Part shown: positions 46,963-56,064 of the stretch, in pieces | Numbering within the stretch: position 1 is the stretch's first letter | How the letters are laid out: every line of letters starts with the position of its first letter | NCBI RefSeq assembly: GCF_016722765.1 | Contig: NZ_JAEQND010000002.1 | Location: 409,323-473,322, forward strand | Direction: 5' to 3' | DNA: 64,000 bases | From: Ramlibacter alkalitolerans | GTDB lineage: Bacteria; Pseudomonadota; Gammaproteobacteria; Burkholderiales; Burkholderiaceae_C | The notes under the pieces: model-generated | Seen by the model: only the letters and a program-made list of their open reading frames with translations | Told to the model about the DNA's origin: nothing | The model's database searches: none | Made by a program: the position numbers and the translations under genes

Positions 46963-48968
46963 CAGCAGGGCCAGGCGATCTGTTGCAACTCGCGCCGCAG
47001 CGCGGACAGGCTGGCCTCGCTGGCGCGCGCATAACGCTGCGCTTCCAGTTTCAGCAGCCACTCCGCCAATGGTCTCGCATCCGGCCCGAACCGTGTCGTG
47101 ACAAGATTCGCGATCAGGCGCGGGGGATCGGAGCGGCCGACCTCCAGCCCGGCCTTGCGCAGCCGCCGGCGCGTGCGCCCCAGCAGGCGCAGCCAGGGAT
47201 CGTGCTGGCGCCGGTCCCACCAGCTCCACAGGGCGCCCAGCAGCGCGGCCAGCACGATCACGCCGATCAGCAGGCGCGCCAGGTCTTCCCAGTTGGGGGA
47301 CTCGAAGCCGAGGATGCGCAGCAGGCTGAGCTGCCGGCTCTGCGTGTAGTTGAGGATCCACTGGTTCCAGCTGTTGTTCAGGGCATCCCACGCGGTGCGC
47401 ACCATGGCCGTGAGGTTCGGGTTCACCGTCTCCATCGCGGTCTCCAGCGCGCCGCGCGGCGGTGTCAGCCGCTGCAGCGAGCCGGTGCGCCCCGGCGCCA
47501 CCGCGCCCGTCGGGTCCACGCGCACCCAGCCGCGGCCGTCGAGGAACACCTCCGTCCAGGCGTGGGCATCGCTTTGCCGCACGACCCAGAAGTTGCCCAG
47601 CGCATTGAACTCGCCGCCCTGGTAGCCGGTGACGATGCGCGCCGGGATCCCCGCCGCCCGCATCAGCACCGCGAAGGCGGAAGAGATGTGCTCGCAGAAG
47701 CCCACCTTGCGGTCGAACCAGAATTCGTCGGCGGTGTTCTCGCCGTACACCCCCGGTTCGAGCGTGTAGGTGTAGCCCCCGGTGCGCAGCTGTCGCAGCG
47801 CCGCCTGCACGATGGCGGGCGGGTCGCGCGGGTGCTCGCGCAGCAGCGTGGCCGCGAATTCCCGCGTGCGCGGATCGAAGCCTTCGGGCAGCTGGCGGTA
47901 TTGCGCCAGCACCGAGGCACTGGAGGGCGGGCCGTGGCGGAAGTTGACGTAGCTTTCCGCCTCGTAGCGCAGCAGGTCGACCACCGGCCGCGACGACACC
48001 CATTGCAGCTCGCTGCTCATGGCGACTTCCAGCCCCGGCACGGTCGGCGGCGTGACGGCGGCATCCAGCGTCAGCAGCCACGGGCGGTTGTTCGGCTCCA
48101 GCGTCACCTCGTAGTGCACCGGCGTGCCCGTGCCCTTCAGGCGCGGGTTGCCCAGCTGCGGCGGCGGAAAGCGCGTGCCCAGGCGCGCGAACAGGGGCTG
48201 CCAGTTGCGGCCGTCGAACTCGGTCAGCACCGGGCCGCGGAAATACAGGTCGCGCTGCGGCGGCGCCGGGCCCAGGAACTTCACGCGCATGGCCACGGCG
48301 TCGTTGAGAGCGAGCGAGGCGATGGCACCGACTTCCATGTGGGCCGACAGTCCGTTGCGCCCCGACATCGCATCGCCGGGAATGCCCCACAGCGGCGCCA
48401 GGCGCGGGAACAGCAGGAACAGCACCGCCATCACGGGCGCCCCCAGCAGCGTCATCCAGCCGGCGGTGCGGGCCGCTTCCAGCAGTGGCGGCCGGCCGAC
48501 CGGCATGTGGGCGTTGACGAGGGCCGTGAGCAGCCCCAGCAGCCCGATCAGCATCGCGGCGGCGACCAGCAGCGACTGCGAGAAGAAGAAGTTCGTGAGC
48601 ATCGTGAAGAAGCCCAGGAAGAAGATGACGAAGGCGTCGCGCCTCGCCCGCAGTTCCAGCGTCTTCAGGGCCAGCAGCGCCACGATCAGCGTGACCCCGG
48701 CATCGCGCCCGAGCAGTGTCCGGTGCGTGAACCAGGTCGCCCCCAGGCAGGCGAGCAGCAGCCCCACGACCCACCAGCGTCCCGGCAGCGGTCTGGCCTG
48801 CACGGCCAGCCGGCCGCGCCAGACCAGCACCCAGGCGACGAACAGCGAGCACCACCAGGGCAGGTAAGGCACGTGCGGCAGCACCACCCAGCCGATGACG
48901 GCGAGCAGGAACAGCGTGTCGCGGCTGTCGCGCGGCAGCGCCGACAGGCGGGCGGCAACGCTCAGCAC
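46962..48968 (-). CDS. TgpA-like membrane transglutaminase (DUF3488/DUF4129)
   Basis: 668 residues from GTG 48968, which overlaps the DUF58 gene's stop by seven bases. Seven or so N-terminal membrane helices, then a periplasmic transglutaminase core with cysteine in KVGFCEHISSAFAVLMRAAG, histidine in SDAHAWTEVFLDG and aspartate in GWVRVDPTGAV, one more helix (VIVLAALLGALWSW) and a cytoplasmic DUF4129-like tail. Pseudomonas TgpA is essential in some strains; the substrate is not settled. Member of the MoxR-DUF58-TgpA-MltB run. Confidence 0.92.
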   Translation of the reverse strand: MLSVAARLSALPRDSRDTLFLLAVIGWVVLPHVPYLPWWCSLFVAWVLVWRGRLAVQARPLPGRWWVVGLLLACLGATWFTHRTLLGRDAGVTLIVALLALKTLELRARRDAFVIFFLGFFTMLTNFFFSQSLLVAAAMLIGLLGLLTALVNAHMPVGRPPLLEAARTAGWMTLLGAPVMAVLFLLFPRLAPLWGIPGDAMSGRNGLSAHMEVGAIASLALNDAVAMRVKFLGPAPPQRDLYFRGPVLTEFDGRNWQPLFARLGTRFPPPQLGNPRLKGTGTPVHYEVTLEPNNRPWLLTLDAAVTPPTVPGLEVAMSSELQWVSSRPVVDLLRYEAESYVNFRHGPPSSASVLAQYRQLPEGFDPRTREFAATLLREHPRDPPAIVQAALRQLRTGGYTYTLEPGVYGENTADEFWFDRKVGFCEHISSAFAVLMRAAGIPARIVTGYQGGEFNALGNFWVVRQSDAHAWTEVFLDGRGWVRVDPTGAVAPGRTGSLQRLTPPRGALETAMETVNPNLTAMVRTAWDALNNSWNQWILNYTQSRQLSLLRILGFESPNWEDLARLLIGVIVLAALLGALWSWWDRRQHDPWLRLLGRTRRRLRKAGLEVGRSDPPRLIANLVTTRFGPDARPLAEWLLKLEAQRYARASEASLSALRRELQQIAWPC

Positions 48969-50011
48969 AGCGCCAGCGCCTCCAGGCAGCGGCGCTTGTG
49001 GGCCTCGCCGGTGCCGGGCGCGATCTGCTGGTTGCCCAGGCGCAGCCCGTAGTCCTGCCCCAGCTTGTCGGCCTGCAGCACCCAGGCGGCCAGGCGCGAC
49101 AGGCGCTCTTCCGGATCGGCGACTTCGGTGCGGCTGGCATCCAGCCAGAGTTCGAGCCGCTGCGCCTGCAGCGTGTCTCGGCTCACCAGCTCCTGCGACT
49201 TGGCCGCCTTCTTCCACACCACGAGCTTGAGCGGGTCGCCGCGGCGATAGGCGCGCACGCCCTCGAACTCGCCGCTGTTCTGCACCCGGTTGGCCGCGAC
49301 GCCGCCGGCCCGCGGTTCGCCGGCGGGCAGCGGCGGCGGGTGGGGCTCGGGCTGGGGATACACCAGCACCTGCGCGGCCGGCCGCCAGACCGTCCAGACC
49401 CGGAAGGTGCCGAGCGGAAAGCGCGTCTCCGCCGTCAGCGGCGGCACCCGGTGCAGGCCGCGCCGCTCGGGTCGGAAGGCCACCTGCACGGTGCAGGTGC
49501 CCTGGGCCGGCACGTCGGTCCACGACCAGTGGTCGCTGTGGGTGGTATCGAGCACGGCCAGGCCGATGCCGTGCCGCACCGAGCGCCGGGTGTTGTTCAG
49601 GGTCACCGAAAAAGTCGCGCTGGAGCCGGCGAACTGCGGCGCCGGCGGCATGAGGATCAGCGTGAGGCCCCGCAGCGTGGCGTGGCACACGTGCATGCCC
49701 ACCGCGGCGCTGCCGGCCAGCAGGAACGTGAGCAGGTAGCCCAGATTGAGCTGGTAGTTGATCGAGCCGACCAGCAGCACGACCAGCGTGATGCCCAGCA
49801 TCAGGCCGGGCCGCGTGGGCAGGATGTAGACGTTGCGTTGCGTGAGGGTCAGCGTGTCGGTGACGGGCAGGCGCGCCTCCCACCAGCGCTGCATGCGGTC
49901 GCGCGTGTCGATCACCGGACCGAAGACGGAGCGCAGCACGCGGCACGGCGCGCGGCCGAATGACGCCCGCCGCTGCGCGGGGCGCGTCATCGAGGCCGGA
50001 GGCGAACTCAT
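48962..50011 (-). CDS. DUF58 (VWA-like) membrane protein
   Basis: 349 residues. Two helices near the N terminus (about 73-115), then an extended beta-rich region and the DUF58 core motif RAYRRGDPLKLVVWKKAAKSQ (about 250-270) that is typical of the family. The start at 50011 is in agreement with an N-terminal cytoplasmic tail. DUF58 proteins are placed next to MoxR AAA+ ATPases in a conserved gene order and are thought to receive their activity; function is unproven. It starts eleven bases after moxR. Confidence 0.87.
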   Translation of the reverse strand: MSSPPASMTRPAQRRASFGRAPCRVLRSVFGPVIDTRDRMQRWWEARLPVTDTLTLTQRNVYILPTRPGLMLGITLVVLLVGSINYQLNLGYLLTFLLAGSAAVGMHVCHATLRGLTLILMPPAPQFAGSSATFSVTLNNTRRSVRHGIGLAVLDTTHSDHWSWTDVPAQGTCTVQVAFRPERRGLHRVPPLTAETRFPLGTFRVWTVWRPAAQVLVYPQPEPHPPPLPAGEPRAGGVAANRVQNSGEFEGVRAYRRGDPLKLVVWKKAAKSQELVSRDTLQAQRLELWLDASRTEVADPEERLSRLAAWVLQADKLGQDYGLRLGNQQIAPGTGEAHKRRCLEALALC

Positions 50012-50021
50012 CGCATCATTC

Positions 50022-50942
<921 letters not shown>

Positions 50943-50987
50943 GAAGTGCGACCTTATCTGAATTTCGAACGGCCCCCGAGACGAGCA

Positions 50988-51941
50988 ATGCACAAGACCG
51001 GCTTTTATACGCACCCGGATTGCAGAAGACACGACATGGGGCGCGGGCATCCGGAATGCCCGGAGCGGCTCGATGCCATCGAGGACCGGATGCTCGCGGC
51101 GCGCCTGCTCGATGTCGTGGAGCGGCGCGAGGCGCCCCTGGCCAGCACCGACAGCCTCGAGCGCGCGCACGACCGCATGCACGTGGCGGCCATCCGCGGC
51201 TTGGCCGACGAACTGCGCGAGCAGGAAGACGCAGGCGGCACCGACCTGGTCTACATCGATCCCGACACGGCCCTGAACCGCCACACCTGGAACGCGGTGC
51301 TGCGTGCCGCCGGCGCGGCGATGGCCGCGACCGACGCGGTGATCGCCGGCGAGCTGGAAAACGCCTTCTGCGCCGTCCGTCCGCCGGGACACCACGCCTG
51401 TCGCAGCCGCGCGATGGGCTTCTGCTTCTTCAACAACGTGGCCGTCGCGGCGCTGTATGCGCTGGAGCGGCATGCGCTGCAGCGCGTGGCCATCGTCGAT
51501 TTCGACGTCCACCACGGCAACGGCACCGAGGACATCTTCTCCGGCGACCCGCGCGTGCTGATGGTGGGCATCTTCCAGCATCCCTTCTATCCCTACAGCG
51601 GCGCCGATGCCAAGGCGCAGAACATGCTGAACGTGCCGGTGCCCGCGTACACGCGCGGGCCGGCCATCCGCGAGATCGTCGAGACGGCGTGGCTGCCCCG
51701 GCTGGAGGAATTCAGGCCCGAGATGATCTTCATCAGCGCCGGCTTCGACGCCCACCGCGAGGACGACCTCGGGCAGCTCGGGATGGTCGAGGCGGACTAC
51801 GCCTGGATCACGCAGAAGCTGCGCGAAGTCGCCAGGAAGCACGCCAGGGGCCGCATCGTCTCGTGCCTGGAAGGCGGCTACAACCTCGACGCGCTGGGGC
51901 GCAGCGTCGAGGCGCACGTGCGGGCGCTGGCCGATGTCTGA
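50988..51941 (+). CDS. Histone-deacetylase-family amidohydrolase
   Basis: 317 residues. Zinc-dependent deacetylase of the HDAC/acetoin-utilisation/acetylpolyamine family. Active-site motifs: RPPGHHACRSRAMGFCFFN (tandem histidines), the zinc ligands in VDFDVHHGNGTEDIF, and FISAGFDAHRED. Probable substrates are acetylated polyamines or lysine-acetylated proteins; not resolvable here. Its last eight bases overlap the enoyl-CoA hydratase gene, so the two are co-translated. Confidence 0.9.
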   Translation: MHKTGFYTHPDCRRHDMGRGHPECPERLDAIEDRMLAARLLDVVERREAPLASTDSLERAHDRMHVAAIRGLADELREQEDAGGTDLVYIDPDTALNRHTWNAVLRAAGAAMAATDAVIAGELENAFCAVRPPGHHACRSRAMGFCFFNNVAVAALYALERHALQRVAIVDFDVHHGNGTEDIFSGDPRVLMVGIFQHPFYPYSGADAKAQNMLNVPVPAYTRGPAIREIVETAWLPRLEEFRPEMIFISAGFDAHREDDLGQLGMVEADYAWITQKLREVARKHARGRIVSCLEGGYNLDALGRSVEAHVRALADV

Positions 51942-52713
51942 GCCCGCGCTGCTCGAAAGCCGCGACACGCGCGGCGTGGTCACGCTGACCATGAACCGGG
52001 CGGCGAGCTTCAATGCCCTGTCGGAGGAAATGATCGCCGCCCTGCAGTCCGCGCTGGACCGCCTGGCCGGCGACGAGGGCGCGCGGGCCGTGGTCCTGGC
52101 GGGCAACGGCAAGGCCTTCTGCGCCGGCCACAACCTGAAGGAAATGATCGCGCAGCCCGAGCTGGCGTACTACCAAAAGCTGTTCGCGCAGTGCAGCCGC
52201 ATGATGCTCGCGATTCAGCAACTGCCGGTGCCGGTGATCGCGCGCGTGCACGGCATCGCCACGGCGGCAGGCTGCCAGCTGGTGGCCCAGTGCGACCTGG
52301 CCGTTGCTTCGACCGAGGCGCGCTTCGCCGTGAGCGGCGTCAACTACGGCCTGTTCTGCGCCACGCCCAGCGTGCCCCTGCTGCGCAACGTCCCGGCCAA
52401 GCAGGCGATGGAAATGCTGGTCACGGGCGAGTTCATCTCCGCCGGACAGGCGTGCGAGCGGGGGCTGGTGAACCACGCCGTGGCACCCGATGCGGTCGAT
52501 GCCGAGATCGCGCGCCTGCTCGAAAGCATCCTCGCCAAGCCGCGGCTTGCGCTCGCCATGGGCAAGGAGCTGTTCTACCGCCAGCGCGAGATGGGCATCG
52601 CCGCCGCCTACCAGCTGGCCGCGCAGACGATGGCCGCGAACATGATGGACAGCTGCGCCCTGGAGGGCGTGACCGCGTTCACCGAGAAGAGAAAACCCAA
52701 CTGGTCTCAATGA
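51934..52713 (+). CDS. Enoyl-CoA hydratase/isomerase family protein
   Basis: 259 residues. Crotonase fold with CoA-binding loop GNGKAFCAGHNLKEM and oxyanion-hole GIATAAGCQLVAQCDLAVA; RFAVSGVNYGLFCATPSVPL spans the usual second catalytic region. The usual hydratase glutamates are not both evident at these positions, so a hydratase, an isomerase or a thioesterase-type crotonase are all possible. Start overlaps the deacetylase gene by eight bases. Confidence 0.88.
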   Translation: MSEPALLESRDTRGVVTLTMNRAASFNALSEEMIAALQSALDRLAGDEGARAVVLAGNGKAFCAGHNLKEMIAQPELAYYQKLFAQCSRMMLAIQQLPVPVIARVHGIATAAGCQLVAQCDLAVASTEARFAVSGVNYGLFCATPSVPLLRNVPAKQAMEMLVTGEFISAGQACERGLVNHAVAPDAVDAEIARLLESILAKPRLALAMGKELFYRQREMGIAAAYQLAAQTMAANMMDSCALEGVTAFTEKRKPNWSQ

Positions 52714-52732
52714 GGGCGCGCCCGGGGTGGGC

Positions 52733-53971
52733 ATGGACGAACTGAGGCGATTCCTCGCCGATCTCGATCGTGGCGCGACGCCGTGGGAAATCGGCACGCT
52801 CGCCGCCAGCCTGCTGGTCGCCTACGGCATCTCCTGGCTCGTGGGGCGCAAGCGCCGCGGCGACTCGGTGTGGTTCGGACAGGCGCTGGTCGACGGCCTG
52901 CTGTTCCCGCTGCTGGCGCTCGCCCTCACCTACACGGCTTCGCTGGTCCAGGGTCGCTTCCAGCCGGTGCCCTTGCTGCGCATCGCGGTGCCGGTGCTGC
53001 TGGCCCTCGCCGGCATCCGGCTGCTGGCGCGCGTGTTCACGCTGGTGTTTCCGCATTCGGCGATGGCGCGGCTGGTGGAGCGCCTGTTCTCGTGGCTCGC
53101 CTGGCTTGCCGCGGCGCTGTGGATCCTGGGCCTGCTGCCGGCCGTCATGCGCGAGATGGAGAACATCCAGTTCGCCTTCGGCACGACGGACGTCAGCCTG
53201 CTGGCGATCGTGCAAGGCGTCCTGTCCTCCGGGCTGGTCATGGTGCTGGCCCTGTGGCTGTCGGCGGCGCTGGAGCGCAAGGTGCTGCAGGACACCGTCG
53301 CGGACCTGTCGCTGCGCAAGGTGGCCGGCAACGCCATCCGCGCGGTGCTGCTGACGGTGGGCTTCCTGTTTGCCCTGTCGGCCGTCGGCGTGGACCTGAC
53401 GGCCTTGTCCGTGCTCGGGGGCGCGCTGGGCGTGGGCCTCGGTTTCGGGCTGCAGAAGCTGGCCGCCAACTACGTCAGCGGCTTCGTGATCCTGGCCGAG
53501 CGCAGCCTGCGCATCGGCGACACGGTGCGCGTCGACAACTTCGAGGGCGTGGTGGCGGACATCAAGACCCGCTACACGCTGATCCGCTCGCTGGGCGGGC
53601 GCGAGTCGATCGTGCCGAACGAGAAGCTGATCACGGAGCGCATCGAGAACCTGTCGCTCGCCGATCCCAGGATCCTGCTGACGACCGAGGTCGCGGTCAC
53701 CTACGAAGCCGACGTGGACCAGGTCCGCGCGATCCTGCTGGAGGCCGCCCGGGGCGTGCCGCGCGTGATCGCCGAACCCGGCCCGGGCGTGCACCTGGTG
53801 CGCTTCGGCGCCGACGGCCTGGAGTTCCGCCTGCTGTTCTGGATCGCCGACCCGCAGAACGGCTCCGGCGGCGTCGTTTCGGAAGTGAACCTCCGCGTGC
53901 TCAAGGGCCTGCGTGCCGCAGGCATCGACATCCCGTATCCGCAGCGGGTGGTGCACATGGTGCAGCGCTGA
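52733..53971 (+). CDS. Mechanosensitive ion channel (MscS family)
   Basis: 412 residues from ATG 52733; GTG 52727 is an alternative. About five membrane helices end in the MscS pore helix GGALGVGLGFGLQKLAANYV (about 225-244), then the beta domain with FVILAERSLRIGDTVRVDN and a C-terminal alpha/beta domain ending YPQRVVHMVQR. Releases solutes under hypo-osmotic shock. The extended N-terminal helices make it an intermediate-size MscS paralogue. Confidence 0.92.
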   Translation: MDELRRFLADLDRGATPWEIGTLAASLLVAYGISWLVGRKRRGDSVWFGQALVDGLLFPLLALALTYTASLVQGRFQPVPLLRIAVPVLLALAGIRLLARVFTLVFPHSAMARLVERLFSWLAWLAAALWILGLLPAVMREMENIQFAFGTTDVSLLAIVQGVLSSGLVMVLALWLSAALERKVLQDTVADLSLRKVAGNAIRAVLLTVGFLFALSAVGVDLTALSVLGGALGVGLGFGLQKLAANYVSGFVILAERSLRIGDTVRVDNFEGVVADIKTRYTLIRSLGGRESIVPNEKLITERIENLSLADPRILLTTEVAVTYEADVDQVRAILLEAARGVPRVIAEPGPGVHLVRFGADGLEFRLLFWIADPQNGSGGVVSEVNLRVLKGLRAAGIDIPYPQRVVHMVQR

Positions 53972-53982
53972 ATGTGCCTTGC

Positions 53983-54070
53983 ACCCTCCCCCTACGGGAG
54001 AGGGCTGGGGTGGGGGCACTCGCGCTGCTTCGCTCCCTCTCCCGCTTGCGGGAGAGGGCTGGGGTGAGGG
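53983..54070. repeat. Two copies of a GGGAGAGGGCTGGGGTG hairpin repeat
   Basis: Copy A 53983-54016 has an imperfect stem; copy B 54035-54070 has a perfect 11-bp stem (CCCTCTCCCGC 54035-54045, GCGGGAGAGGG 54048-54058) followed by CTGGGGTGAGGG. Same orientation, about 50 bases apart. A dispersed element common in high-GC proteobacteria. Confidence 0.8.
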
Positions 54071-54109
54071 TCCGCGTGCGACGAAGGAAGGCGCTGATTC
54101 GCGCCGCTC

Positions 54110-54137
54110 TGGATTCCCGCCTACGCGGGGATGACGG
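54110..54137. repeat. REP-like hairpin of the GCGGGGATGACGG type
   Basis: TGGATTCCCGCCTACGCGGG followed by GATGACGG, with a CCCGC/GCGGG stem. Copy of the unit at 8607-8634, and the seed of the adjacent tandem repeat. Confidence 0.75.
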
Positions 54138-54191
54138 CTGGGGCGGAGATGACGGCTGGGGCGGAGATGACGGCTGGGGCGGGGATGACGG
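54130..54191. repeat. 18-bp tandem repeat, 3.4 copies
   Basis: Unit GATGACGGCTGGGGCGGA occurs at 54130-54147, 54148-54165, 54166-54183 (last base G) and a partial copy 54184-54191. Units are identical except the final base of the third. It starts with the GATGACGG end of the REP-like element. Confidence 0.9.
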
Positions 54192-54200
54192 ATATTCGCG

Positions 54201-55493
54201 CTACTTCATCAACGACGGCAACCACAGACTCAGCTGCGGAAACGCGATCAGCACCGCCAGCATCACCACCATCACCAGCACGAAGGGCCAGCAGCCGCGG
54301 AAGATCTGGTTCAGGCCCACGCCGGGCAGCAGCGCGTTGAGCACGAACAGGTTCATGCCCACGGGCGGAGAGATCAGGCCGATCTGCACGATCATCACGA
54401 TCAGCACGCCGAACCACACCGGGTCGAATCCGAGCGAGGTCACGATCGGGAAGAACAGGGGGATCGTCAGCAGCACCATCGTCAGTTCTTCCATGACGGT
54501 GCCCAGCACGACGTAGATCGCCATCATCGCCACCACCACCATGGTCGGCGACAGCCCCAGGTGCGTGATGCCGTCCTTCAGGTCGCCGGGCAGGGTCGTG
54601 AAGTTCACGAAGTTGGCGAACAGCGTCGCGGCGATCAGCAGGGCGAACAGCATCGCCGTCGTGCGGGCCGATTCCACCAGCACTTCGTACAGGCTCCTCC
54701 AGGTGAGCTTGCGCCGCAGCAGGGCGAACAGGAAGGCCCCCGCCGCGCCGAAACCGGCGCCCTCGGTGGCCGTGAAGAAGCCGCCGTAGATGCCGCCCAG
54801 CACCACCAGCACCAGCACCAGCACGCCCCAGATGCCGCGCAACGCGCGCCACCGTTGCGGCCAGGTCGCGCGCTCCCCGGGCGGGGCATGCTCGGGGTCG
54901 CGCGAGGTGACCACCACGATGGCCAGCATCAGCATCGCCGCCGTGAGCACGCCCGGGATCACGCCGGCGGCGAATAGCTTGCCGATGTTCGTCTCCGTCA
55001 CGATCCCGTAGATCACCATGATGGTCGACGGCGGGATCATGATGCCCAGCGTGCCGCCCGCCGCCATCACGCCGGTGGACAGCGCATCGCTGTACCCCAG
55101 CTTGCGCATCGACGGATACGCCACCTTGCTCATGGTGGCCGCCGTCGCGATCGAGGAGCCGCAGATCGCGCCGAAGCCGGCGCAGGCGGCCACCGTGGCG
55201 TGCGCCAACCCGCCGCGCAGGTGCCCGATGAACGCATAGGCGGCGGCGAACAGTTCGTGCGCCAGCCCGGCGCGGGCCACGAAGTTGCCCATCAGGATGA
55301 ACAGCGGGATCACCGAGAGCGTGTAGGCGAAGCCGGTCTCGTACACGACCTGCGCCGTGCTGGCCAGCGCCGGTTGCCAGCCGCGCGTGAGGCCGATGCC
55401 GGCGAAGCCCACCAGGCCCATCGCGAAGGCCAGCGGAACGCGCAGCAGCGCGAGCAGGAAGATGCCCGCAAAACCGATCAGCGCCGCGGTCAC
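54201..55493 (-). CDS. dctM: TRAP transporter large membrane subunit (DctM)
   Basis: 430 residues from GTG 55493, which overlaps the DctQ stop by four bases. About twelve membrane helices with the DctM features GNFVARAGLAHELFAAAYA, GAICGSSIATAATMSKVAYP and LGIMIPPSTIMVIYGIVTET. It is the ion-coupled permease of the tripartite system; with DctQ and DctP it imports a dicarboxylate-like or other organic acid. The substrate cannot be told. Confidence 0.93.
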   Translation of the reverse strand: MTAALIGFAGIFLLALLRVPLAFAMGLVGFAGIGLTRGWQPALASTAQVVYETGFAYTLSVIPLFILMGNFVARAGLAHELFAAAYAFIGHLRGGLAHATVAACAGFGAICGSSIATAATMSKVAYPSMRKLGYSDALSTGVMAAGGTLGIMIPPSTIMVIYGIVTETNIGKLFAAGVIPGVLTAAMLMLAIVVVTSRDPEHAPPGERATWPQRWRALRGIWGVLVLVLVVLGGIYGGFFTATEGAGFGAAGAFLFALLRRKLTWRSLYEVLVESARTTAMLFALLIAATLFANFVNFTTLPGDLKDGITHLGLSPTMVVVAMMAIYVVLGTVMEELTMVLLTIPLFFPIVTSLGFDPVWFGVLIVMIVQIGLISPPVGMNLFVLNALLPGVGLNQIFRGCWPFVLVMVVMLAVLIAFPQLSLWLPSLMK

Positions 55494-55975
55494 AGGGCCG
55501 TCCCTTCGCCTTCGCCGCGCTGCTGCGGCCCCTGCCGCAACAGCGCCAGGTGCACCAGCCCGGTCAGGCCGCACAGCACGCCCATGCCGTAGATGAAGGG
55601 CGCCTTGCGGATCTGCAGTTGCGCGGTGGTCTCGCCGGTTTCGGAGAACTGCCCGCCGGTGCGCCACATCAGCCACGCGAGTCCGAGCAGCACGGCGCCG
55701 CACAGGAGGTTCACGACCAGCCATTGCGCGCGACGCACCCACGGCGGCAGGTACGGGTCCAGCGAATCGAATTCGACGTGCTCGCCGCGCCGCGAGACCA
55801 GCGGCAGCGCACCGAAGATCACCACCACCATCAGCAGTTCGGTCATCTCCAGCGAGCCGGGAATGGAGTTGGACGCGAACTTGCGCCCGAGCACGTCGAA
55901 GAAGGTGAGCGCCATGATGGCGAACAGCGCGATGCCGGACAGGAGCCCGCACAGCAGGTCCAGGAGCTTGTTCAT
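55490..55975 (-). CDS. dctQ: TRAP transporter small membrane subunit (DctQ)
   Basis: 161 residues from ATG 55975 (MNKLLDLLCGLLSG). Four hydrophobic helices; the DctQ signature lies in FFDVLGRKFASNSIPGSLEM and FGALPLVSRRGEHVEFDSLD. It pairs with the large subunit. It follows dctP after a 89-base gap that holds a hairpin, consistent with lower production of membrane subunits than of the binding protein. Confidence 0.9.
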   Translation of the reverse strand: MNKLLDLLCGLLSGIALFAIMALTFFDVLGRKFASNSIPGSLEMTELLMVVVIFGALPLVSRRGEHVEFDSLDPYLPPWVRRAQWLVVNLLCGAVLLGLAWLMWRTGGQFSETGETTAQLQIRKAPFIYGMGVLCGLTGLVHLALLRQGPQQRGEGEGTAL

Positions 55976-56012
55976 GTTGTTGTTGGTTCCCTCGACGTTC
56001 CCTCGAACGAAA

Positions 56013-56039
56013 GCGGCACCGGGTCGCCCCGGGTGCCGC
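56013..56039 (-). terminator. Intercistronic hairpin between dctP and dctQ
   Basis: Read on the minus strand, GCGGCACC-CGGG pairs with CCCG-GGTGCCGC (one bulged base) with a loop GCGA, followed by TTTCGTT. A partial terminator or processing stem that would reduce readthrough into dctQ and dctM. Confidence 0.7.
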
Positions 56040-56064
56040 CTTTGTACCAGAGTCGTTGCCGCGC

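Larger units (their letters stand above)
53972..54200. other. Repeat-filled intergenic region between convergent mscS-like and TRAP genes
   Basis: 229 bases that contain two GGGAGAGGGCTGGGGTG hairpins (53983-54016 and 54035-54070), a GCGGGGATGACGG hairpin (54110-54137) and an 18-bp tandem repeat (54130-54191). No gene. The hairpins may end both converging transcripts. Confidence 0.8.
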
